Shown here: in pieces, positions 42,672 through 51,161 of the stretch
How the letters are laid out: each line of letters begins with the position of its first letter
Position numbering within the stretch: position 1 is the first letter of the stretch
Source of the DNA: Bradyrhizobium sp. CCGUVB4N
GTDB lineage: Bacteria > Pseudomonadota > Alphaproteobacteria > Rhizobiales > Xanthobacteraceae
Assembly (NCBI RefSeq): GCF_024199945.1
Contig: NZ_JANADP010000001.1
Coordinates: 7,316,001 to 7,380,000 of the forward strand
Reading direction: 5' to 3'
DNA: 64,000 nucleotides
The notes under the pieces: model-generated
The model's input: the letters and a program-made list of their open reading frames with translations, nothing else
What the model was told of the DNA's origin: nothing
Databases searched by the model: none
Translations under genes and position numbers: made by a program

Positions 42672-42807
42672 GGTCGACGCCTCCTGTGACGGGCGACCAT
42701 CGCCCGAGGCGGCGGGCGAGTAAAATCGCAATATCTTTTGCCGGACCCAAAAATCTCTTATGAGCGGAGCTGCGCGCCTCGCGCAAACGGGAACTCACGG
42801 GAGACGC

Positions 42808-43656
42808 ATGCGGCTCTTCATCCTCGGCCTCGGCTACAGCGCCCGGCATTTCGTCCGCACATTCGGCGGCAGCTTCTCGCATGTCGCAGGCACGGTCCGC
42901 GACCCCGCCGCGCGGGTCGACCTTGCGGGGATCGAGGTGCATGGCTTTTCCGGCAGCCGCCCGGCCGACGCGACGGTCGACCGTATCAGCGATGCCGATG
43001 TCCTCCTGATCTCGATCCCGCCGGGCAGCACCGGCGATCCCGCGCTGGCGGCGCTCGGTGACGTGCTCGCAGCGCGCCGCCGCAAGGTGGTCTATCTCTC
43101 CACCGTCGGCGTCTATGGCGATCACGCCGGCGGATGGGTGGACGAGAGCACACCGCCTCAGTCGAGCCTCGACCGCGCGCGGATGCGGGTCGCGGCGGAG
43201 CAGGCCTGGACCGACACGGCACACGGCGACGTCGCGATCCTGCGGCTCGCCGGCATCTACGGTCCCGGCCGCAACGCGCTGGTGACGCTGCGCAACGGCA
43301 CGGCGCGCCGTATCATCAAGCCCGGCCAGGTCTTCAACCGCATTCATGTCGACGATATCGCCAGCGCCATCATGGCTGCGATCGACCACAACGGCAGCGG
43401 CACCTGGAACGTCTGCGACGACGAGCCCGCACCGCCCCAGGACGTGATCGCCTACGCCGCGCAACTGATGGGCGTTGCGCCGCCCGCGGAAGAGGCGTTC
43501 GCGACCGCCGAGATGTCGGCAATGGCGCGCAGCTTCTATGCCAGCAGCGCCCGCGTCTCCAACACGCGGCTGAAGCACGAGCTCGGCGTCCGGCTTGCCT
43601 ATCCGACCTATCGGCACGGCCTCGATGCGCTGTGGCGAACGGGCGACGGACGATAA
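42808..43656 (+). CDS. NAD(P)-dependent epimerase/dehydratase-family protein (YeeZ-like)
   Basis: A 282-residue extended-SDR protein. It begins with LFILGLGYSARHF, a nucleotide-binding motif of the YeeZ group, and continues VVYLSTVGVYGDHAGGWVDE with YGD in place of the usual YxxxK. A later IYGPGRNALV block marks the sugar-nucleotide epimerase fold. The standard catalytic Lys is not obvious, so activity may be atypical. ATG 42808 has GGGAG four bases upstream. No pathway partner is adjacent. Confidence 0.82.
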   Translation: MRLFILGLGYSARHFVRTFGGSFSHVAGTVRDPAARVDLAGIEVHGFSGSRPADATVDRISDADVLLISIPPGSTGDPALAALGDVLAARRRKVVYLSTVGVYGDHAGGWVDESTPPQSSLDRARMRVAAEQAWTDTAHGDVAILRLAGIYGPGRNALVTLRNGTARRIIKPGQVFNRIHVDDIASAIMAAIDHNGSGTWNVCDDEPAPPQDVIAYAAQLMGVAPPAEEAFATAEMSAMARSFYASSARVSNTRLKHELGVRLAYPTYRHGLDALWRTGDGR

Positions 43657-43770
43657 GGTTTTGGCGCGTCCCAGACATGCCCTACCCGCGCTTGACTTCG
43701 CGTCTGCGCGGTCATGATCTAGGCGTGGAGCGAGCCACCGCATAACGAGCTCGCCGCCTGGGAGGATTTC

Positions 43771-45036
43771 ATGAACAAGACGATCGCCATGATCGCGGCG
43801 GCTGCCGTCATCACGTTCGGAGCAGCGCGCGCCGCGCCGCTGCCCGAGGCCAATCCCGACGATGTCGGCTTCTCGAAGCAGGGCCTCGCACGGCTCGACG
43901 ATTTCTTCGCCCGCGAGATCGCCGCCAAGCGTGTGCCCGGCGCCGTCGTCGCCATCGCGCGGGACGGCAAGCTCGTGCACTACAAGGCCTATGGCATGCT
44001 CGATCCGGACAAGGGCACGCCGATGCCGATCGATGCGATGTTCGCGCTGGCCTCGATGACCAAGCCGATGGCCGCGGTCGCCGGCCTGACGCTGCTGGAG
44101 CAAGGCAAGCTGCCGCTCCAGGCAAAACTGTCCGATTACTATCCCGCCTTTGCCGACATGAAGGTCGGCGTTCAGCAAGCCGACGGCTCGGTGAAGCTCG
44201 AACCGCAGGCATCGCCGATCTACATTCACGACCTGTACCGCCACACGTCCGGCCTGATGTATGGCGGCCGTCCGGACTCCTCCAGCGCGCTCGCGCGGCA
44301 ATACCCTGAAGGCACTGCACCGGCGATCGAAGGCGACACGCAGGCCTTCATCGATCGCATCACGAAACTGCCGCTGGTGCATCAGCCCTCGACCGAGTTC
44401 GAATACGGCTTCTCGATCGACGTGCTTGGCGCCGTTGTCGAGAAGGTGAGCGAGCAGCACCTTGGTGATTATCTCGCCGCCAATGTCTGGCAGCCGCTCG
44501 GCATGAAGGACGCGACCTTCCATCCGACCGACGCACAGCGCCCCCGTCTCGCGCGCCCCTTTGCCAACGATCCGATCACGGGGAAGCCGCAGGCCATCAA
44601 GCTTCTGGATACCCCGACCAAATTCGATTGCGGCGGCGCCTGCTCGTTCGCGACGGTCGGCGACTACATCCGCTTCGGTCAGATGCTTCTCAATGGCGGC
44701 GAGCTCGACGGACAGCGCATCCTCTCGCCCAAGACCGTACATCACATGACGAGCAACCATCTCGGCCCCGAGATCAAGAACAACGTGGCTAATGTCGAGC
44801 CGCATCGTGCCGGTTTCGGCTTTGGCCTCGCGGTCGCGGTTCGGACCAGCGAAGGACTGTCTTCAGTCCCCGGCAATCCCGGCGAGTTCACCTGGAACGG
44901 CGCCTACGGAACGCAGTTCTTCTGCGATCCCAAGGAACGGCTTGTCGTGGTGGTGGGGACGGCGGCACCCGGTGAGCTGCGCAAGTATTATCGGGAGCAG
45001 GTGCAGGACATCGTCTATGGCGCGATGACGAAGTGA
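43771..45036 (+). CDS. Exported serine hydrolase, class C beta-lactamase/esterase fold
   Basis: A 421-residue protein with an N-terminal signal peptide (MNKTIAMIAAAAVITFGAAR). The SxxK nucleophile motif is SMTK (Ser about 96), and the tyrosine motif lies in FEYGFS. Sequence and length match the beta-lactamase-related serine hydrolase family (EstB-like esterases and D-aminopeptidases). Beta-lactam hydrolysis cannot be assumed. It ends 22 bases before a strong bidirectional terminator shared with the convergent dienelactone hydrolase gene. Confidence 0.9.
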   Translation: MNKTIAMIAAAAVITFGAARAAPLPEANPDDVGFSKQGLARLDDFFAREIAAKRVPGAVVAIARDGKLVHYKAYGMLDPDKGTPMPIDAMFALASMTKPMAAVAGLTLLEQGKLPLQAKLSDYYPAFADMKVGVQQADGSVKLEPQASPIYIHDLYRHTSGLMYGGRPDSSSALARQYPEGTAPAIEGDTQAFIDRITKLPLVHQPSTEFEYGFSIDVLGAVVEKVSEQHLGDYLAANVWQPLGMKDATFHPTDAQRPRLARPFANDPITGKPQAIKLLDTPTKFDCGGACSFATVGDYIRFGQMLLNGGELDGQRILSPKTVHHMTSNHLGPEIKNNVANVEPHRAGFGFGLAVAVRTSEGLSSVPGNPGEFTWNGAYGTQFFCDPKERLVVVVGTAAPGELRKYYREQVQDIVYGAMTK

Positions 45037-45058
45037 GGCCGGTCCGCGCGCAAGTAAA

Positions 45059-45085
45059 AAAGGGCGGTCGCTCGGACCGCCCTTT
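45059..45085. terminator. Bidirectional intrinsic terminator
   Basis: An 11-base perfect stem (45059-45069 with 45075-45085) around a 5-base loop, with A-tract before and T-tract after. It reads as an intrinsic terminator in both directions, for the serine hydrolase on the plus strand and the dienelactone hydrolase on the minus strand. Confidence 0.88.
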
Positions 45086-45097
45086 TGGATTCTGGCG

Positions 45098-45985
45098 TCA
45101 GCTCAGGACGCCATACTTCTTGAACCAGGCCTGCGCCTGCTTCCAGGCATCCTCCGCCGCGTCCTTGCGGTAGCTGCCGCGATAGTCGGCATGGAAGCCG
45201 TGTGGCGCTTCCGGATAGATCTTGAAGTCGTCCGTCTTCTTGTTCTCCGCGAGCGCCGCCTTGAGCTGCTCGACCTGCGCCACGGGGATGCCGGTGTCGG
45301 CGCCGCCATAGAGGCCAAGCACCGGCGCCTTCATCTCGGGCGCGAGCTGCAGCGGGCTCTTCGGCCACAGCGGATTGGGCGCATCGACCGGCGGACCGTA
45401 GAAGGCAACGCCGGCCTTGAGCGTGCCGCTATGGGCGGCATATTCCCAGACCGTACGACCACCGCGGCAGAAGCCGATGATGCCGAGCTTCGCGGTGTCG
45501 CCGCCCTGCGATCCCGCCCATGCCACCGTCGCGTCGAGATCGGACAGCAGCTCGGCGTCCGGCTTGGCGTTGACGACCGGCAGCAAGTCCTTGATGTCGG
45601 TGATCTTGGTGAGATCGGTGCCCTTGCGGAAATAATAGTCGGGCGCGACCGCGAATGCGCCGAGCTTGGCGAGGCGCCGCGTCACGTCCTTGATGTATTC
45701 GTGCAGGCCAAAAATCTCCATCGCGACGATGATCACCGGCGCCTTGGTGTTGCCGGCGGGACGGGCGAAGTAAGCAGGCATCTCCTCGGAACCGACCTTG
45801 ATCTTGGCATCGCCAGCCTGGAGGCCGGTGGTGTCGGTCGTGATCACCTCGGCGCGGACGGGACCGGCCGCAAGCGTGTAGCCGGCAGCAACGGCCGCGG
45901 TGGCGCTCATGAAGCCGCGGCGCGACACCGGGGCGACTTTCGTCAGCCCCACGACGTCGGCTGTCATGGTGGTTTCTATGCTCAT
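45098..45985 (-). CDS. Dienelactone-hydrolase-family protein with Tat signal
   Basis: A 295-residue alpha/beta hydrolase. Residues 20-45 (VSRRGFMSATAAVAAGYTLA) form a twin-arginine signal, so it should be folded in the cytoplasm and exported. The nucleophile is Cys in IGFCRGG, with Asp in GLYGGADTGIP and His in EAPHGFHADYR, the Cys-Asp-His triad of dienelactone hydrolases. An exported member may act on lactones or other esters. It is 99 bases after the MHS transporter gene on the same strand. Confidence 0.92.
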   Translation of the reverse strand: MSIETTMTADVVGLTKVAPVSRRGFMSATAAVAAGYTLAAGPVRAEVITTDTTGLQAGDAKIKVGSEEMPAYFARPAGNTKAPVIIVAMEIFGLHEYIKDVTRRLAKLGAFAVAPDYYFRKGTDLTKITDIKDLLPVVNAKPDAELLSDLDATVAWAGSQGGDTAKLGIIGFCRGGRTVWEYAAHSGTLKAGVAFYGPPVDAPNPLWPKSPLQLAPEMKAPVLGLYGGADTGIPVAQVEQLKAALAENKKTDDFKIYPEAPHGFHADYRGSYRKDAAEDAWKQAQAWFKKYGVLS

Positions 45986-46084
45986 CGGTCTTTCCTTCCT
46001 GATGCCTAGCCCTGATCTTCAGGCGACGCATTCGCCAATAAATGCCTGCGAAACGCAAATCACCAGCCTGAGAGCGCCGGGCCT

Positions 46085-47374
46085 TCAGATCCGGCGATCG
46101 CGCTGCTTCACCGGTGCGGTCTCCGGCATCAGGCTCATCGCGACAAGTCCGACGATCGCCGCAAGCAGCAGATACCAGGCCGGCGCCAGCGGATCGCCGG
46201 TGACATGGAGCAGCCAGGTCACCACGAGCTGCGCCGTGCCGCCAAAGCTTGCGATCGCGACTGCGTAGACGGTGGCGAACACGCCGCCGCGGATGTTCTG
46301 GGGCAGCGCCTCGGTAAAGGTCGCATAGAACGCAGTGAAGGGCAGCGAGCCGATGACGGAGAGCAGACCGAAGCCGACCAGCAGCGACAGCGTGCCGGGC
46401 GCATGGACGATCCACAGGAAGACCGGATAGGTCAGCAGCAGCGTTGCGAGCTGCGGCCAGATCATGACGGGCTTGCGGCCGAGGCGGTCGGCGAGCCAGC
46501 CGCCGACCAGCGCGCCGGCAAACTGAATGGCGTTGCTGACCAGCGACACGCCAAACGCCAAGGTCGACGAAACATGCAGCGTGTTCTGCGCATAGGTCGT
46601 CATGTATTGCGTGACATAGGTCGAGATCGTGCCGCTGGCCAGAACCATCAGCGCCAGCGCGATCAGGCCGGTGTGGCGGCGGGCCTGCGAGAAATGGCCC
46701 GCGCTCTCCTTCGCGACGGCTCCGGCTTCCGCCTGCGGAATCGTTTCCGGCAAGGTTCGGCGCATCCAGACGCCGAACGGCAGGCAGATTGCGCCGATCA
46801 GGAACGCGACCCGCCAGCCATACGCGTCCAGCATCTCCGGCGCCATCGTCTTGCTGAGAATGACGCCGACAAGCGCGCCGGCGGTCGCGGCGATCTCCTG
46901 GCTCGCCGGCTGCCACGCCACCACCAGCGCCCGATGCTCGGGCGGCGCGATCTCGATGAGATAGGCGGTGGTGGGCCCGACCTCGCCGCCGAGCGCAAAG
47001 CCCTGCGCCATGCGGGCCGCGATCACGATGATCGGCGCTGCAATGCCGATCGTATTGTAGGACGGCGTGAACGTGATGGTGAGGATCGCCGCCCCCATCA
47101 GTGCGAAACTCAGCAGCATGGCCGGCCGCCGGCCGATCCGGTCGGAATAAGTACCGAGCACGATGCCGCCGATCGGCCGCGTCACGAAGCCGGCGCCGAA
47201 GGTCGCAAGCGACAACATCAGACTGCCGTATTCGCTTCCGGTCGGGAAGAAGGTGTGGCCGATCTGGATCGCGAAGAAGCTGTAGGTGATGAAGTCGTAG
47301 AACTCGAGCATGTTGCCGACGGTGGCGGCGAGTGCTGCGCGTTTGACGTTGAACGGCTTGTTTCCTGACGGCAC
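46085..47374 (-). CDS. MFS transporter, metabolite:H+ symporter (MHS) type
   Basis: A 429-residue permease with twelve membrane segments. NMLEFYDFITYSFFAIQIG in helix 1 and GTYSDRIGRRPAMLL in loop 2-3 are MHS hallmarks. This group imports organic acids such as citrate, alpha-ketoglutarate or shikimate. It may be co-transcribed with the downstream exported hydrolase. It differs from the MHS protein at 22982-24319. Confidence 0.92.
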   Translation of the reverse strand: MPSGNKPFNVKRAALAATVGNMLEFYDFITYSFFAIQIGHTFFPTGSEYGSLMLSLATFGAGFVTRPIGGIVLGTYSDRIGRRPAMLLSFALMGAAILTITFTPSYNTIGIAAPIIVIAARMAQGFALGGEVGPTTAYLIEIAPPEHRALVVAWQPASQEIAATAGALVGVILSKTMAPEMLDAYGWRVAFLIGAICLPFGVWMRRTLPETIPQAEAGAVAKESAGHFSQARRHTGLIALALMVLASGTISTYVTQYMTTYAQNTLHVSSTLAFGVSLVSNAIQFAGALVGGWLADRLGRKPVMIWPQLATLLLTYPVFLWIVHAPGTLSLLVGFGLLSVIGSLPFTAFYATFTEALPQNIRGGVFATVYAVAIASFGGTAQLVVTWLLHVTGDPLAPAWYLLLAAIVGLVAMSLMPETAPVKQRDRRI

Positions 47375-47445
47375 TCTCGAATTCCCGGTGATTGTGTGCC
47401 CGATTTAACCGCGTGACCGCATTGCGTCGCAACATCCATTAACCG

Positions 47446-47464
47446 AAAAAGGGGGTTCTCCCCC
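47446..47464 (-). terminator. Terminator-like hairpin upstream of the MHS transporter
   Basis: On the minus strand GGGGG-AGAA-CCCCC is followed by TTTTT. The stem is only five G-C pairs but has a correct U-run. It lies 72 bases upstream of the transporter start, with no gene upstream to terminate, so it could be an attenuator or end a small RNA. Confidence 0.4.
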
Positions 47465-47813
47465 AGGCCGCGGCGCCATCACGCGTTGCAGGCTGTGTGC
47501 GGCTTCGCGCAATTCGAAACGTTTCGCCGCAACATTCGGCTCGATCGTGGCCGCAACGACACATCATGTTGCCCGGGCACAGCACACGGTCCGATATTTG
47601 AACGCAAGCACGCGTCATTTGACTGAAATTTTCAGATCAGTTGAGCCGTCATATTTACTCGAACTTTCTTCGTGACGCTCTAGTTCCACTCCCGAATGTT
47701 CCATCTCCAGAACGGAGAAGCGTCTTCCAAGCGCGGCAATTGTTTCCGCTTCGAGCGACGCTCGACAGCTTCATTCCGACCCGCAGCGATTGCGCACCCA
47801 ACTGCTCAATTGA

Positions 47814-47825
47814 ATAAAGCTTTAT
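47814..47825. promoter_or_regulatory. Putative MarR operator
   Basis: ATAAAGCTTTAT is a perfect 12-base palindrome ending 16 bases before the marR start codon. The position would block transcription initiation or early elongation and fits autorepression by a MarR dimer. Pattern and location only. Confidence 0.45.
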
Positions 47826-47841
47826 CCGATCTGGCATCGAT

Positions 47842-48420
47842 ATGAATTTGGCTCGTGAAGCGATTGAATTACTTGGACAGGTCGCGCGAATCCTGTGGTT
47901 CGAAGGCACCAAGCACGGCATGCGCGATCGCGAGTGGATGGCGCTGCGCTTTCTCTCCCGTGCCAACCGGTTCTCGAGGACGCCTTCGGCACTGGCAAGC
48001 TATGTCGGCACCACGCGCGGCACCGCCTCCTTCATCATCGGCGAGCTCGAACGGCTCGGCTATGTGGAGCGGAAGCGCTCCACCAAGGACAAGCGCTCGG
48101 TGACGCTGAGCGTGACGCAGCAGGGCAAGAAGTTTCTGGCGCGCGATCCCGTCAATGGCCTCGTCGAGGCGATCGCGATCCTCGATGACGACGGCAAGCT
48201 CCGCTTTCGCGACACCTTGCGACACGTGCTCGATCAGGCGGATGCCGCCGAACAGCGGCACCACACCGACGTCTGCAAGCGATGCATCTTCCTCCGGGAG
48301 GATCGCACAGCTTCCGAGAACAAGACGACGGTCGAATTCACCTGCCGGCTGTTTCGCGCGCCGATCGCCGAAGCCGAGATCGACCTGCTATGCACCAGCT
48401 TCGAGCATCATCGCCAATAG
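47842..48420 (+). CDS. MarR-family regulator with cysteine-rich C-terminal extension
   Basis: A 192-residue protein. Residues 25-105 form a MarR winged helix (MRDREWMALRFLSRANRF, then YVGTTRGTASFIIGELERLGYVERKRS). Beyond residue 135 an unusual tail carries HH at 140-141 and cysteines at 145, 148, 168 and 184, a pattern that could bind a metal or iron-sulfur cluster or act as a redox switch. It is divergent from an MHS transporter and convergent with the coiled-coil membrane protein. Targets are unknown. Confidence 0.85.
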   Translation: MNLAREAIELLGQVARILWFEGTKHGMRDREWMALRFLSRANRFSRTPSALASYVGTTRGTASFIIGELERLGYVERKRSTKDKRSVTLSVTQQGKKFLARDPVNGLVEAIAILDDDGKLRFRDTLRHVLDQADAAEQRHHTDVCKRCIFLREDRTASENKTTVEFTCRLFRAPIAEAEIDLLCTSFEHHRQ

Positions 48421-48433
48421 AGCTGTCCGCAGC

Positions 48434-49366
48434 TCATTTGCGCGCCGAATAGACGACGCCGCCGCTGGTTTCCACCACTAGACGGCCGCTCTCGTTCCTG
48501 ATCTCCTCGATGCGACCGAGATTCGGGACCTGCTGGCCGAGCACGGCCTCTATGACACCGCTCGGCCCCTGCAGGATCGCAATGCCTTCATAAGCCTGGC
48601 GAACCGACCAGCCCTTGACCACCTTTCGCGGCGCCGAGCTGCGTTCGGCCGGAGACACCGAGCCCGTGGTCTCGGGTGCTGCAAGCGAGGCCATCATCGG
48701 CGCCGCCGGCGACGGCTGCGCGGCAACGGGAGTCGGCGGCTGGACCTGGGCCTGCGCAAGCCTGTCGAGCTTGGCGGTCGAGGACGAGCTCACGCGCTCG
48801 ATGCGATCCAGATTCTCGGCGAACCGGCCGAAACGATCGCTGGTCGACTTGCTTGACTGATCGACCGCGGTCCGCAGGCCGTCCAGATTCTCGGACACGC
48901 CGGCCAATTGCTTGCGCAGCTGCGTGACCGTATCGCGCAGATTCCTGATCTCCGCACTGGCCGCGGCACTGGTCTGGCTCGGCTGCGTGGTGAGATAGGC
49001 AATGACGCCGGTGCAGGCGCAGACCACCAGGATCGCGGCAACCGCCAATGTCGCAAGCGGCGCGACCCATGTTGGACGTGGCGGCGGCGGTTTGGCCACG
49101 ATCACCGCTGGCTTGATCGCCACAGGCGCAGGCTTTGGTATCGCCATCTTATCAAGGCGCGCCTTGGCGCGAATGCGCTTCAATCCCTCGAGCGCGGCCT
49201 TGGCGGCAACTTCGTCGCTCGCTGCCGATACAGGCTTCACGCTTGGTGCGGGCTTGGCCGCACGCGGCGCATTATTGGTCTTCGTGTCGCGCGCTTCCGG
49301 AGCCGGCCTCGCCGCTGCGGTCAAATCCGCAGTTTCGGCGGGACGCGTTTTTCCATCGGACAACAT
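48434..49366 (-). CDS. Coiled-coil inner-membrane protein, unknown
   Basis: A 310-residue protein. Residues 1-98 are Ala/Pro/Lys-rich and probably disordered and cytoplasmic. One membrane helix spans about 101-125 (VAPLATLAVAAILVVCACTG). A heptad-rich coiled coil follows at 135-200. The last 60 residues are a compact conserved-looking domain (WSVRQAYEGIAILQG to VVETSGGVVYSARK). ATG 49366 has GGAG nine bases upstream. Proteins with this layout recur in Rhizobiales but I know no function. Confidence 0.75.
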   Translation of the reverse strand: MLSDGKTRPAETADLTAAARPAPEARDTKTNNAPRAAKPAPSVKPVSAASDEVAAKAALEGLKRIRAKARLDKMAIPKPAPVAIKPAVIVAKPPPPRPTWVAPLATLAVAAILVVCACTGVIAYLTTQPSQTSAAASAEIRNLRDTVTQLRKQLAGVSENLDGLRTAVDQSSKSTSDRFGRFAENLDRIERVSSSSTAKLDRLAQAQVQPPTPVAAQPSPAAPMMASLAAPETTGSVSPAERSSAPRKVVKGWSVRQAYEGIAILQGPSGVIEAVLGQQVPNLGRIEEIRNESGRLVVETSGGVVYSARK

Positions 49367-50180
49367 TTGAAAATGCTCCGTTCGTTTTCGATCTGTTGAA
49401 CGAAGCTAGTTGGCGAAGCTTGCCTGAAACGTGCGCGTCAAAAAATCTATTCGTCACAAACAATGCGACATCGAATGAGTCCAACGCGTCATGCACGAGG
49501 CGAAAGTGCGACTCGAAAGACACACACTCGCCAAGATTTCGCCAAGCTGGAGTCTCGCCGCCATACATGAGTCGAATTGTCGCAGCCGGGTGCGCGGCCA
49601 GGAGAGTCAATCCGGGGTTGAAAACCCTTCCCTGCGATAGCCCGACAGCACTACCCAAAATAGCTGTATTTGTACGGGCATATGGAACTTTATAACCGTC
49701 ACGGTGCAAAAGTAGTTTGGATTTCAAATCAACTGATGATCTTTGACATACAAAGAAACAACCAGAAACAAACCAACAGCATCAAGCACACGTAGCAAAC
49801 GCTTTGTTCCGCACGCTTGATCGGAAATCGGCAATTGTTACGGTCCTACTCAAGTGATTCTCGCCAGTTGGCGAGGAGATCGACCAAGTTCAGTAGCGTT
49901 CGGACGTAATCAGCAACGTAGCGCAACTATTCTAGGTCGCTGTCTCACCGCTCCGCGGGGTGATCCGTAAGACACCCGCCGAGCCTCACGCAGTAAGCGT
50001 TCAGTATTGAGTCGAAGTAGCAGGCCTGCTCACGCAGGCACTGAATGCGTAGGGCTGCCCGCGAACATCGAAACATAACAACGGTTCGCGGGAGGGAATA
50101 TCGTCAAACAGCATGGCGTCGAGCCGGGGCATCACAACAACTCCCGGCCGCTGCAAGTGCGAAACAGGGGCGACTGACTA
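49367..50180. promoter_or_regulatory. Long AT-richer leader upstream of the flagellar regulator
   Basis: There are 814 bases with no convincing gene. The stretch 49430-49860 is clearly richer in A/T than the rest of the window. Hairpins visible are CTCGCC-AGTT-GGCGAG (49860-49875), the palindrome AGCAGGCCTGCT (50019-50030) and CCCGCGAAC...GTTCGCGGG (50058-50066 with 50084-50092). The last lies about 90 bases before the regulator's start codon and is likely in its 5' leader. Confidence 0.55.
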
Positions 50181-50951
50181 ATGTATATAATCGTTGATGA
50201 TCGCGAGAGCGTCACGAACAGCTACGTAGGAGGGCTCGTTCGCGAGGGCGTATCGTCGATCGGGTTCTCCTCCGGAGAATTCTGGGACTGGCTGCAATCC
50301 GCGAACGAATCGGACCTGGCAGCGGTCGATGCCTTCCTTCTGGGGGACTGCGATGCCCGCGGAAGTCTGCCACGGGCGATGCGCAAGCGGTCCACGGCTC
50401 CGATCATCGCCATGAGTGGCCAGAAGATGCTCAAGAACACGCTGGAGCTGTTTGAATCCGGCGTGGACGACGTGGTTCATGTGCCGATTCACCTGCGTGA
50501 GATCCTCGCCCGAACGGCCGCGATCGCCCGCCGCCGGGTGGGCGAGCTGCCAAGGCCCTGCGAGACCCGGATCCAGGTCTTCTTCAACGGACGTGACCCC
50601 GAAATCGCGGGCCATGCCCTCACACTGCCCCGCCGCGAGCTGCGCATTCTCGAGTATATGGTCAGCAATCACGGCAAGTGGATCACCAAGACGCAGATCT
50701 TCAACGCAGTCTACGGCATCTTCGAATCCACGTTCGACGAGAGCGTGATCGAAAGCCACGTCAGCAAGCTGCGCAAGAAGCTGCGTGATCGGCTCGGTTT
50801 CGACGCAATCGTGGCACGGCGCTACGTCGGATACCGGCTCAACATCCCCGCCAACGAGGCCATCGACGAGCCGATGCAGGAGCTCGACGAGGTCGGTATC
50901 CTCCTGAACCGGGCACATGCCGCCCCGGCGGCGTACCCGGCCGGCAACTGA
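50181..50951 (+). CDS. lafR: OmpR-type flagellar master regulator (Rem/LafR/FtcR family)
   Basis: A 256-residue response-regulator-like protein. The receiver spans 1-115 with acidic residues D6-D7 and the probable phosphoacceptor D50 (VDAFLLG), but the switch-site lysine is replaced by Val101 (HVPIHLREIL). The C-terminal winged helix at 135-230 (RRELRILEYMVSNHGKWITK, then VIESHVSKLRKKLRDRLG) is typical of OmpR/PhoB. Its position beside a flagellar operon matches Rem of Sinorhizobium and LafR of Bradyrhizobium lateral flagella. It faces that operon from the plus strand and should activate it. Confidence 0.85.
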   Translation: MYIIVDDRESVTNSYVGGLVREGVSSIGFSSGEFWDWLQSANESDLAAVDAFLLGDCDARGSLPRAMRKRSTAPIIAMSGQKMLKNTLELFESGVDDVVHVPIHLREILARTAAIARRRVGELPRPCETRIQVFFNGRDPEIAGHALTLPRRELRILEYMVSNHGKWITKTQIFNAVYGIFESTFDESVIESHVSKLRKKLRDRLGFDAIVARRYVGYRLNIPANEAIDEPMQELDEVGILLNRAHAAPAAYPAGN

Positions 50952-51161
50952 CGCGCCAAAGCGCGATGAGATCGGGTGAGATCCTCATCGCGCTTTGGAT
51001 TTGAACATGCCCCGGAAAGCCGCCGCACACCTTTCCGGGTCATGTACTTTCAAGCCACGGCTCGCAAACAACAACCGGCCTCTGCGGGGACATCCGCAGA
51101 GGCCGGCTTGCTTCAGCAGCAGAAACGTCGTTGCACCCGTGCGGCCTCGCGGCCCGGCGCG

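Larger units (their letters stand above)
47375..47841. other. Non-coding region between MHS transporter and marR
   Basis: No credible gene is visible. It contains a minus-strand terminator-like hairpin (47446-47464), the palindrome CGAAACGTTTCG (47515-47526), CTGAAA-T-TTTCAG (47623-47635) and ATAAAGCTTTAT (47814-47825). The half next to marR is richer in A/T than the flanks. The divergent promoters of the transporter and marR must be here. Confidence 0.6.

Noticed and set aside
42178..44805. 875-codon minus-strand frame under the serine hydrolase and epimerase genes
   Set aside because: The plus-strand genes have clear motifs, signal peptide and ribosome-binding sites; the antisense frame is a composition artefact.
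43771..45036. A beta-lactam resistance gene
   Set aside because: SxxK alone is shared by esterases and peptidases of this fold, and the sequence resembles the general serine hydrolase group, not a known beta-lactamase.
45429..47435. 668-codon minus-strand frame overlapping the MHS transporter and dienelactone hydrolase
   Set aside because: It is a shifted frame of both real genes, with Arg-rich nonsense composition.
50181..50951. Loss of the phosphoacceptor aspartate in the flagellar regulator
   Set aside because: Counting back from the PIIAMSG strand, D50 in VDAFLLG aligns with the expected phosphorylation site, so only the lysine is missing.
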